From positions 620,001 to 684,000 of the forward strand of contig NC_008555.1 in the NCBI RefSeq assembly GCF_000060285.1: DNA of 64,000 nucleotides, in the 5' to 3' direction. The stretch's first letter is position 1. Every line of letters begins with the position of its first letter. The position numbers and the translations under genes were made by a program. The notes beneath the pieces were generated by a model. It was not told the origin of the DNA. It saw nothing but the letters and a program-made list of their open reading frames with translations, and did no database searches. The stretch comes from Listeria welshimeri serovar 6b str. SLCC5334 (GTDB lineage: Bacteria > Bacillota > Bacilli > Lactobacillales > Listeriaceae). This document shows, piece by piece, positions 51,697-58,547 of this stretch.

Positions 51697-52578
51697 ATGA
51701 CTAACGAAAATCCATTAAATAAATATTATGCAGGAAAATTTGAAAAACAACGACAAGAATATCCTGGACTTGAAAGTGAAATGACACCAGTACCAGATAC
51801 CGGTGAATTAAGTTATAAAGGAGCAAACAAACTAACTGGTAAAAAAGCTTTCGTAACTGGCGGTGATTCGGGTATAGGTCGAGCTGCAGTTATTGCTTAT
51901 GCAAGAGAAGGCGCTGATGTGGCGATTAATTACCACCCAGATGAAGAAAAAGATGCTCAAGAAGTCAAAACCATTGTAGAAGATGCTGGACGTAAATGTG
52001 TCCTATTACCAGGCGATTTACGAAAAGAAGGTTTTGCTAAGGAAGTAGTGAAAAAAGCGTATAACGAACTGGGCGGTTTAGATATTTTAGTGTTAAATGC
52101 AGGGTTGCAACAATATCAATTAGACATTCAAAAACTTCCAGCTGAACAATTACGCGATACATTTGAAGTGAATGTATTCTCAGTTGTTTTTGCAATTCAA
52201 GAGGCTTTAAATTACTTAAAAGCGGGAGCAAGTATTATTTTAACTTCTTCCATTCAAGGAGTTAAGCCAAGTGCACACCTTGTTGATTATGCAATGACAA
52301 AAAGTAGTTTAATTTCGCTTACGAAAAGTTTAGCAGCACAATTAGGTGAAAAAGGTATTCGAATTAATGCTGTGGCGCCAGGACCAATCTGGACAGCTTT
52401 ACAAATATCTGGGGGACAACCACAAGATAGTATTCCAGAATTTGGACAAGATCAACCATTAGGAAGAGCCGGTCAACCAGCAGAACTTGCAAGCACATAT
52501 GTATTACTGGCATCTGATGAAGCTAGTTATACAACTGGTCAAGTTTATGGAATCACTGGTGGAGCTCCAATTAATTAA
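51697..52578 (+). CDS. Short-chain dehydrogenase/reductase, general-stress type
   Basis: 293 residues. An N-terminal extension (about 40) with KQRQEYPGLESEMTP precedes the Rossmann domain: FVTGGDSGIGRAAVIAYARE (about 46-65, cofactor loop), NAG, catalytic Ser in TSSIQG and YAMTKSS (Tyr/Lys about 196-200). This extended form is shared with Bacillus general-stress SDRs such as YdaD and YhdF. Likely NAD(P)-dependent sugar or alcohol oxidation. AGGAGGA precedes ATG 51697. Cotranscribed with the genes on both sides. Confidence 0.9.
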   Translation: MTNENPLNKYYAGKFEKQRQEYPGLESEMTPVPDTGELSYKGANKLTGKKAFVTGGDSGIGRAAVIAYAREGADVAINYHPDEEKDAQEVKTIVEDAGRKCVLLPGDLRKEGFAKEVVKKAYNELGGLDILVLNAGLQQYQLDIQKLPAEQLRDTFEVNVFSVVFAIQEALNYLKAGASIILTSSIQGVKPSAHLVDYAMTKSSLISLTKSLAAQLGEKGIRINAVAPGPIWTALQISGGQPQDSIPEFGQDQPLGRAGQPAELASTYVLLASDEASYTTGQVYGITGGAPIN

Positions 52579-52595
52579 AAGCGAGGTGATAAGCC

Positions 52596-52772
52596 ATGCC
52601 ATGGACTAAAGACGATTATCCAAATTCATGGAAAAACCTAAAAAAATCAGAACGCGAAAAAGCTATTGAGATTGGTAATGCTTTACTCAAAGATGGATAT
52701 CCGGAAGATCGAGCTATACCTATTGCCACCTCGAAAGCAGAAGAATGGTATAAGAACCACAAAAAATCTTAA
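52596..52772 (+). CDS. Small YdaT-like stress protein
   Basis: 58 residues, MPWTKDDYPNSWKNLKKSER at the start and DRAIPIATSKAEEWYKNHKK at the end. It corresponds to the N-terminal part of Bacillus subtilis YdaT, a SigB-controlled protein, without the DUF2188 second half. GCGAGGTGAT lies before the start. It is 17 bases behind the SDR gene and ends at a terminator. Function unknown. Confidence 0.85.
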   Translation: MPWTKDDYPNSWKNLKKSEREKAIEIGNALLKDGYPEDRAIPIATSKAEEWYKNHKKS

Positions 52773-52782
52773 AGCTATAAAA

Positions 52783-52832
52783 AAACACACTTGGAGTGCT
52801 AGACTTTATGTCTGGCTTTCCAAGTGTTTTAA
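52783..52832 (+). terminator. Rho-independent terminator of the SDR operon
   Basis: AACACACTTGGA pairs with TCCAAGTGTTTT, with a second inner stem (GCTAGAC/GTCTGGC). Confidence 0.85.
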
Positions 52833-53329
52833 TTTAGTTAAAGAGATTTTTCAATTTACTAGTAGGTGCTAGATGCATACTTTGCTCTGTTGCATTTTGG
52901 TTAAATTCGTCATCTAATTTTAATACAAAAAAATGATTTAGTTTTAGTGAGGCGGGTATTATATAAACATAAGCAACGACAATGCCATTACTTTTTCTCC
53001 CTTTTTTGTAATGGATTGTCTTACTTACCTTAAACTCCCTTTTATACTTTTAGCGGTTGTAAGCAGCCACTAAGAGTATTTTTTTTGGAAACTACTTTCT
53101 ACCTTTGCAATCATAAAGAATGTTTTTTTATGTAAATTTTTATTCGTTTTTGTAGTTAAAAGCAGAAATTTTAATTTCTAATGAGTTTAAAGGCTTAGGT
53201 CAATAGACTTAATTTTAATCGAAAATAGAAATGTGTCTATTTTATGAATCTTTGTCTTATGAGCTTGTATATTGTATTGTCCATGTTTATTCTTAGAGTA
53301 ATATCAAATTTAATTACATAGGAGGAAAT
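52833..53329. other. Gene-poor stretch with 31-bp repeat copy and orphan terminator
   Basis: About 500 bases with no credible gene. It contains the second copy of the 31-bp repeat (53009-53039) and a hairpin CTTTTAG/CTAAGAG followed by T8 (53047-53089), which looks like the terminator of a gene no longer present. Promoter elements for the DUF805 gene must lie in the last 100 bases but I cannot place them. Confidence 0.5.
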
Positions 53330-53752
53330 ATGGGGTTTTTAGAAGCTTATAAATCATTTTGGAAGAATTACTTTAACTTTGAAGGTCGTGCATCCCGGTC
53401 GGCTTACTGGTATGTAGTGCTCTGGAATGGAATGATTTTTGCAGTACTTTACTTTTTATCTTTTATATTGGGTATATCTGGATTTTTTGGAAGTTTGCTT
53501 GGAGGAACTGGTCTTGCGAGTAATATTGCGGCGGTAATTGTGCTTGTCTTATTATTTCTTTACATGTTAGCAGTTATAGTGCCAACAATTAGTTTAATGG
53601 TTCGACGTTTGCATGACTCTGGCAAAAGTGGTTTTTTCTTTTTCCTAGATTTTATTCCATTTGTTGGTGGCCTTATTATGTTGATATTTATGTGCCTTGA
53701 AAGTGATGGATCAAATCAATACGGAGATAGCTATAGTCAATTTGATATTTAA
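53330..53752 (+). CDS. DUF805 membrane protein
   Basis: 140 residues, three to four helices. FEGRASRSAYWYVVLWNGMI (about 18-37) and SLMVRRLHDSGKSGFFFFLD (about 86-105) are the defining DUF805 motifs. Function unknown; widespread. AGGAGGAA precedes the start. Monocistronic with a strong terminator. Confidence 0.9.
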   Translation: MGFLEAYKSFWKNYFNFEGRASRSAYWYVVLWNGMIFAVLYFLSFILGISGFFGSLLGGTGLASNIAAVIVLVLLFLYMLAVIVPTISLMVRRLHDSGKSGFFFFLDFIPFVGGLIMLIFMCLESDGSNQYGDSYSQFDI

Positions 53753-53757
53753 ATTAA

Positions 53758-53795
53758 AAAATGAGCTAGGAGAAGTTTTCCTAGCTCATTTTTTT
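53758..53795. terminator. Bidirectional terminator
   Basis: AAAAATGAGCTAGGA / TCCTAGCTCATTTTT with T run, between DUF805 and the minus-strand gene at 53794. Confidence 0.92.
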
Positions 53796-54003
53796 AATGG
53801 ATTCCTTCGCTCACAAGGAACCAATTAACTTGATTTGTATTAATAAAATAAGTTAAATCATATTTCGTTAATTCAATACATTTTTCATTAAAAAGTTGTT
53901 TTAAGTCTGCTTTGGATAATTCATGGATGCTGATGTTATTAATTTTTGCATCGTCATCAAGACGAATTGATTCACCATTTACTGTATAAATTTCGATATA
54001 CAT
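53794..54003 (-). CDS. Small hypothetical protein downstream of mogR
   Basis: 69 residues, MYIEIYTVNGESIRLDDDAK at the start, then a helix (ISIHELSKADLKQLFNEKCI) and strand. AAGGGTGG precedes the start. It is 20 bases after the mogR stop and probably cotranscribed with mogR, hence also with the long antisense RNA. No family recognised. Confidence 0.8.
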   Translation of the reverse strand: MYIEIYTVNGESIRLDDDAKINNISIHELSKADLKQLFNEKCIELTKYDLTYFINTNQVNWFLVSEGIH

Positions 54004-54023
54004 TGTGCCACCCTTTCCTTAAA

Positions 54024-54944
54024 TCACATTTGTTTATAATTTTCTTTAAAAACCCCGAGTTGATTGAGGGTTACAACAAGTTGCTGGCTGAAAAGCGGCA
54101 GTGCTTGGATTTGCTCTAAGTCACTGGCATAAGCGAAATCAGCTACTTGTAAAACGAGTGTATGGAACGAATCTGTCATTGTTTCATTTTGTTGCTTTAA
54201 ATAAGAATTTTCTTGTTCTAATTCTTGGTATTTTGTTTGTAAGTCTTGGTATTTTTTGTCTAGTTCTTCTTTTTGTACGGCAAGAGAAGAGAGCGAGTAA
54301 ATGCTTTTAAGTAAGTCATATACATTGTTTTCTTCGCCCTGATTTTCGCTTAAAAGTTGCACATTGCTTTTAACACCGGAAAGTAAATCAACCAAGTTCT
54401 TTTCGCGTGATTTATCATAACTGATTTGTTCTTTGATGGATGTCGGCGCTTTGAATTCAGCTGGAACAACTTTTCCAAAAATGTTGGTTTTTTCTTTTTT
54501 CGTATTTTTTTGTGTTTTTCTTTTTCTTCCAGGTTTGTTTTTAGGAATATCTTCTACCTGAATAAGCTCTTTTTTTAATTTATAGTAAGTGTTTTGTAAT
54601 TGGCTTGGTGTCTTAGGAAAAATCCGCAAATCGTTTAGGCTGAGCATTTCTGAGATATCGAGTACTTTCATATCCTCTAAAATAGCAATTTGGTAACATG
54701 CGGAAAGTAGTTCTAATTCGATTTTTAACCAACTGATGTTGGAATGCATATATTTTTCGATTCCACCGTGTTCTTCAACGGCTTGATAAAATTCAGTGAG
54801 TAAATGGTAGATCTCTTCGGCAGTTTGTTCGTTAATGCCTGCTTCTGAAGCCATTTTTGCGATTTCGGTTGTAGACGAATTCCCCGGATTATCTACTTGT
54901 TTTTTAATTTCTCGAAGTAATTTTCTTATTTCTGATTTAGGCAT
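54024..54944 (-). CDS. mogR: MogR, transcriptional repressor of flagellar motility genes
   Basis: 306 residues, identified from position beside the fliO-fliP operon and from the basic DNA-binding segment (KNKPGRKRKTQKNTKKEK) followed by a C-terminal coiled coil (KYQDLQTKYQELEQENSYLK). In Listeria, MogR binds AT-rich TTTT-N5-AAAA sites and shuts off flagellar genes at 37 C; the antirepressor GmaR, outside this window, relieves it at lower temperature. AGAGAGGTATG precedes the start. A SigB-type promoter 1.7 kb upstream (56652-56677) supplies a second, long transcript. Confidence 0.92.
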   Translation of the reverse strand: MPKSEIRKLLREIKKQVDNPGNSSTTEIAKMASEAGINEQTAEEIYHLLTEFYQAVEEHGGIEKYMHSNISWLKIELELLSACYQIAILEDMKVLDISEMLSLNDLRIFPKTPSQLQNTYYKLKKELIQVEDIPKNKPGRKRKTQKNTKKEKTNIFGKVVPAEFKAPTSIKEQISYDKSREKNLVDLLSGVKSNVQLLSENQGEENNVYDLLKSIYSLSSLAVQKEELDKKYQDLQTKYQELEQENSYLKQQNETMTDSFHTLVLQVADFAYASDLEQIQALPLFSQQLVVTLNQLGVFKENYKQM

Positions 54945-55166
54945 ACAATCACATACCTCTCTATCCTATAGTATTATTGATTTTCTGTTTATTTTTATAA
55001 TAACAATATATGTTAGTTGTGTAAAGGGAACGCGAGTAGGTCAAAAGGATTGGGTATGAAGAACCTTTTTTTGAGTTAAATAGAAAAATATAAATCGAAT
55101 AATGAGAAGTTTTCCTTTGATACAGCTATTACACTGGCTGTTTTTTTATTTTTATCCTCAATTTCA

Positions 55167-55179
55167 TTTTTTAAAAAAA
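55167..55179. promoter_or_regulatory. MogR-box candidate
   Basis: TTTTTTAAAAAAA fits TTTT-N5-AAAA exactly and lies in the mogR-fliO intergenic region, about 150 bases before the flagellar operon. It could serve both operon repression and mogR autoregulation. Further near-matches surround it. Confidence 0.6.
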
Positions 55180-55315
55180 GTATAGATTTTTTCTGAATTT
55201 GGTGTAAAATTTTATATTGCAGTTACAAAAAACACTTTATTGATATATATTTTGAAAAAATGATTTATTTTTGTAATGTGATGAAGGGAGTGAAAGGTGA
55301 ATTTACCTTACTTGA

Positions 55316-55630
55316 ATGGAATATTTTTTATCACTTTTTAAAATTATTGTACTTTTAGCAGTACTTGCGGGAATTTCTTATTTTTTAGTGAAGAAAAACA
55401 AGCAAGCAAATCGCACGAGAAAAAGCGAAAATGACCTAATAAAGTTGAAAGACACTCTTTTAATCTCTCATCAATTACGTGCAGTGTTACTTGAAGCAGA
55501 AGGTGAAAAAGTTTTGGCTATTATTTCTAATAATGATATTCGAACAGTGTCATTAAAAGGAAAAAATGATCAAAATGAAGCACTTTTCCGAGAATTACTG
55601 TTGAAAGAGGAGACTAAGGAAAATGCGTAA
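55316..55630 (+). CDS. FliO-like flagellar export protein, first gene of the operon
   Basis: 104 residues. One N-terminal helix (LFKIIVLLAVLAGISYFLVK), a basic stretch, then a small soluble domain with strands (LKDTLLISHQLRAVLLEAEG). Position directly before fliP, size and layout identify it as FliO-like; older annotations give other names. ATG 55316 is the only ATG after an in-frame stop, but the nearest ribosome-like sites (GAAGGGAG at 55282-55289, AAAGGTG at 55293-55299) are 16 or more bases away and better suit a 14-codon upstream frame. Confidence 0.75.
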   Translation: MEYFLSLFKIIVLLAVLAGISYFLVKKNKQANRTRKSENDLIKLKDTLLISHQLRAVLLEAEGEKVLAIISNNDIRTVSLKGKNDQNEALFRELLLKEETKENA

Positions 55631-56390
55631 AATAGCTTCTAGACGAGTATTTCAAGTATCTTTTGTTGTTATTTTTGCAATTTCATTAATTTTCTTTTGG
55701 CCAGGTGTAAATGTACATGCTGAAAGTTGGCTAGATTCACTTGGTGTAAATGGGACAGACGGAGTTAATTCTAGTGTAGCGCTTTTTGTTCTAGTTACGG
55801 TTCTTTCTTTATCCGCTTCGATTGTATTAATGTTCACACACTTTACTTACTGTATTATTGTCCTCGGTTTGACTAGACAGGGCCTTGGGGCGACGAACTT
55901 ACCGCCCAACCAAGTACTTGTAGGACTGGCGCTATTTTTATCTTTGTTTATGATGCAGCCACTGATTACTGCTTGGTATGACGATGTCTACAAGCCGTCG
56001 CAAAAAGAAGAATGGACTGCCTCTAAAGTTTGGGATGAGACAAAGCCGCTTCTGACTAAATATGTTGCAGAAAATACATATAAGCATGATATTAATATGA
56101 TGTTAAAAGCAGAAGGGGAAGACCCGATTACAAAAAAAGAAGATGCGCCGCTAATGGCTTTAATGCCTGCTTTTATTTTGACACAGATCACCCAAGGATT
56201 TTTAACTGGGATGTTTATATACTTGGCGTTTATTTTTATAGATTTAATTGTTAGTACATTATTGATGTATCTTGGGATGATGATGGTGCCGCCGATGACC
56301 ATTAGCTTACCATTTAAGATTCTTGTTTTTATTTTCATTGGCGGATATGGACTGATTACCAACATGATTTTTCAAACAATTCACTTTTAA
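55623..56390 (+). CDS. fliP: Flagellar export gate protein FliP
   Basis: 255 residues, with a cleavable signal peptide (VFQVSFVVIFAISLIFFWPG, then Ala) as usual for FliP, and four membrane helices. TWEETK-type periplasmic region and the closing helices (YLGMMMVPPMTISLPFKILV, about 215-234) are the family signature. With FliQ and FliR it forms the export pore of the flagellar type III secretion system. It overlaps fliO by 8 bases. AGGA before the start. Confidence 0.95.
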   Translation: MRKIASRRVFQVSFVVIFAISLIFFWPGVNVHAESWLDSLGVNGTDGVNSSVALFVLVTVLSLSASIVLMFTHFTYCIIVLGLTRQGLGATNLPPNQVLVGLALFLSLFMMQPLITAWYDDVYKPSQKEEWTASKVWDETKPLLTKYVAENTYKHDINMMLKAEGEDPITKKEDAPLMALMPAFILTQITQGFLTGMFIYLAFIFIDLIVSTLLMYLGMMMVPPMTISLPFKILVFIFIGGYGLITNMIFQTIHF

Positions 56391-56402
56391 GGGAGTAGCA
56401 AA

Positions 56403-56675
56403 ATGAATTTAACGCCAATTACGCAAATTTTTCAAGATTTTTTCTATAGTGGGCTGGCGCTTATTTTGCCGGTGTCGCTGATTTGTATCGTGGTAGTGAT
56501 TGTGGTAGCGATTTTGATGGCGATGATGCAGATTCAAGACCAATCGCTGACGTTCTTACCGAAGATAGTTGCCTTTGTAGTCGCGCTCTTTATTCTTGGA
56601 CCGTGGATGTTTGAACACATGACGGATTTATTTGTAGGAATCTTTTCCAAATTACCCCTGATGATTAGGGTGTAA
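56403..56675 (+). CDS. fliQ: Flagellar export gate protein FliQ
   Basis: 90 residues, two helices (LALILPVSLICIVVVIVVAI and IVAFVVALFILGPWMFEHMT) joined by the conserved QIQDQSLTFLPK loop. Four copies join FliP and FliR in the export gate. AAGGGAG precedes the start. The 3' end carries a SigB-type promoter in the opposite direction. Confidence 0.95.
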   Translation: MNLTPITQIFQDFFYSGLALILPVSLICIVVVIVVAILMAMMQIQDQSLTFLPKIVAFVVALFILGPWMFEHMTDLFVGIFSKLPLMIRV

Positions 56676-56677
56676 AC
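56652..56677 (-). promoter_or_regulatory. SigB-type promoter of the antisense RNA / long mogR transcript
   Basis: On the minus strand GTTT (56674-56677), 16-base spacer, GGGTAA (56652-56657): a full SigB consensus. It is placed at the end of fliQ, where Listeria monocytogenes Anti0677 begins. Confidence 0.82.
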
Positions 56678-57439
56678 ATGGAGTTTGAATTTTTTCTTGC
56701 TGTTGTGATTGTTTTTAGCCGTGTTGCTAGTTTTTTATTTTTCTTTCCGCTTTTAAAAGGGCGTAACATTCCAAACAGTGTCAAAGTGGTGTTCGGGATG
56801 GCGATTTCTATTCCTGTTGCAACTGGGGTTGATGTTTCTGGTATTACGACATTGCCTGATTTGCTACTCCGGGTAACATCTGAAGTGGTATTTGGATTAG
56901 CACTCGCAAAGTTAGTAGAAATTATCGCGGTTATTCCAAAAATGGCAGGTTTTATGATTGATTACGATTTAGGATTTTCGCAAGTAAACTTAATTGATCC
57001 TTCATATGGAACACAAAACTCAATTACTGCTGCGATTTTAGATACCTTTTTTGTTGTGATATTCTTGTCACTTCAAGGAATGGATTACTTGATTTTTTAC
57101 TTAATGAAATCGTTTGAATTTACGGCTTCGGTTTCAATTTTATTTGAAAAAGGGTTTATTGATTTACTGCTCGGGACACTTGGTTTTGCGCTTGCTTCTG
57201 CGGTTTCGATTGCGCTCCCGATTATGGGTAGTATTTTTATCGTTAATATTATTCTTGCTTTTATTTCAAAGAGCGCTCCGCAAATCAATATTTTTATGAA
57301 TGCGTTTATTATAAAAATTACATTCGGGATTTTCATTCTTGCGTGCGCAGTTCCTATCTTGAGTACGGTTTTTAAAAATTTGACAGATGAGATGATTCAA
57401 CAATATGTGTCGTTTTTTGATTATTTACTGAAAAAGTAG
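56678..57439 (+). CDS. fliR: Flagellar export gate protein FliR
   Basis: 253 residues with six helices. FSRVASFLFFFPLLKGRNIP (about 12-31) is the FliR opening; MAGFMIDYDLGFSQVNLIDP (about 89-108) is the conserved cytosolic loop. One copy completes the FliPQR pore. It starts 2 bases after the fliQ stop. It lacks a strong ribosome site, so it is likely translated by coupling. Confidence 0.95.
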   Translation: MEFEFFLAVVIVFSRVASFLFFFPLLKGRNIPNSVKVVFGMAISIPVATGVDVSGITTLPDLLLRVTSEVVFGLALAKLVEIIAVIPKMAGFMIDYDLGFSQVNLIDPSYGTQNSITAAILDTFFVVIFLSLQGMDYLIFYLMKSFEFTASVSILFEKGFIDLLLGTLGFALASAVSIALPIMGSIFIVNIILAFISKSAPQINIFMNAFIIKITFGIFILACAVPILSTVFKNLTDEMIQQYVSFFDYLLKK

Positions 57440-57454
57440 GGAGTGGAACCGAGC

Positions 57455-58501
57455 TTGGCAAAGGATAATAAAACGGAAAAAGCAACGCCACGCCGCATTA
57501 AGAAAGCTAGAAACGAAGGTAATGTGGCAAAAAGTAAAGAACTGAATAATGCTTTTTCACTGCTGATTGTAGCTGGGCTTCTGTATTTTTTTGGAGAAAT
57601 GTTTATTAAAAACACCATCCAAGCATTTGTTGCTCTTTTAAAACAGCCGCCAAAGCTTGCAAACATGGAAAGTTATAGTTTGTTTTATTTAATGGAATTT
57701 GGCAAAGTCTTAATGCCAATTATGGTGATGGTTGTGATTTTTGGCTTGATGAACTACGCGGTGCAAGTTGGAATTTTATTTTCCGCGAAAGCAGTGAAGC
57801 CTCAGTTCAAACGACTAAATCCAGCGAATTATTTCAAACGTGTTTTTAGTGTAAAGGGAATTGTCGAGGTTGTGAAAGCATTACTGTTAATTACATTACT
57901 TTCTTATGTGGCTTATATTGGCTTTCGGGATCATTTAGATACACTTATTAGCTATACCGGTCAAAATTGGCTATACTCACTCAGTCAAATTTTCGCTTTA
58001 TTCAAAAATGAATTTCTAGCTTTGTTTTTAGTCATCGCTGTGATTGGGCTGCTTGATTTCTTTTACCAACGCTATGATTATAAAAAAGGGTTACGGATGT
58101 CTAAACAAGAAATTAAAGATGAAATGAAGGATTCAGAAGGACGTCCAGAAGTGAAACAACGTCAAAGAAGCATTGCGCGAGGACTTCTCCAAGGCTCGAT
58201 TACGAAAAAAATGGCCGATGCGACTTTTGTAGTGAACAACCCGACGCACATTTCTGTTGTCATGCGCTATGACAAAGCAAAAGATCACGCACCAAAATTG
58301 CTTGCTAAAGGGGAAGATGAGCTGGCTCTGTTTATTCGTCAGGTGGCGGATACGGACGGAGTGCCAATGATTACGAATAGACAGCTGGCCAGAAGCATAT
58401 ACTATACGACGAATCCAGATGAATACATACAAGAAGATTTATATAAAGATGTTATTGAAGTGATGAAAGAATTGATGGACGCAGACAAAATCAAGTTCTA
58501 A
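57455..58501 (+). CDS. flhB: Flagellar export protein FlhB
   Basis: 348 residues from TTG 57455, which gives the family's standard opening MAKDNKTEKATPRRIKKARN; AGGGAGTGG at 57438-57446 is 8 bases before it, and the GTG 57443 in the same frame lies inside it. Four membrane helices, then a cytosolic domain with the self-cleavage motif NPTH (about 262), which switches export from rod-hook to filament substrates. Confidence 0.95.
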   Translation: MAKDNKTEKATPRRIKKARNEGNVAKSKELNNAFSLLIVAGLLYFFGEMFIKNTIQAFVALLKQPPKLANMESYSLFYLMEFGKVLMPIMVMVVIFGLMNYAVQVGILFSAKAVKPQFKRLNPANYFKRVFSVKGIVEVVKALLLITLLSYVAYIGFRDHLDTLISYTGQNWLYSLSQIFALFKNEFLALFLVIAVIGLLDFFYQRYDYKKGLRMSKQEIKDEMKDSEGRPEVKQRQRSIARGLLQGSITKKMADATFVVNNPTHISVVMRYDKAKDHAPKLLAKGEDELALFIRQVADTDGVPMITNRQLARSIYYTTNPDEYIQEDLYKDVIEVMKELMDADKIKF

Positions 58502-58547
58502 CAACATATGAGCGACCTTTCTAAACTTAGAAAAGGCAGGTTTCAAA

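Larger units (their letters stand above)
54945..56645 (-). ncRNA. Predicted Anti0677-type antisense RNA / long 5' leader of mogR
   Basis: Inferred transcript from the SigB-type promoter, running antisense to fliQ, fliP and the FliO-like gene into mogR. This matches the published excludon model, where one RNA both lowers flagellar mRNA and makes MogR. Start and extent are deduced from the promoter position, not seen directly. Confidence 0.7.

Noticed and set aside
53794-54003. Reading the 69-residue gene after mogR as a toxin or antitoxin
   Set aside because: No pairing gene and no recognisable toxin or antitoxin motif.
55188-55256. Further MogR boxes (TTTTGAAAAAA near 55251 and others)
   Set aside because: They miss one or more positions of TTTT-N5-AAAA; AT-rich sequence makes chance matches common, so only the exact match was listed.
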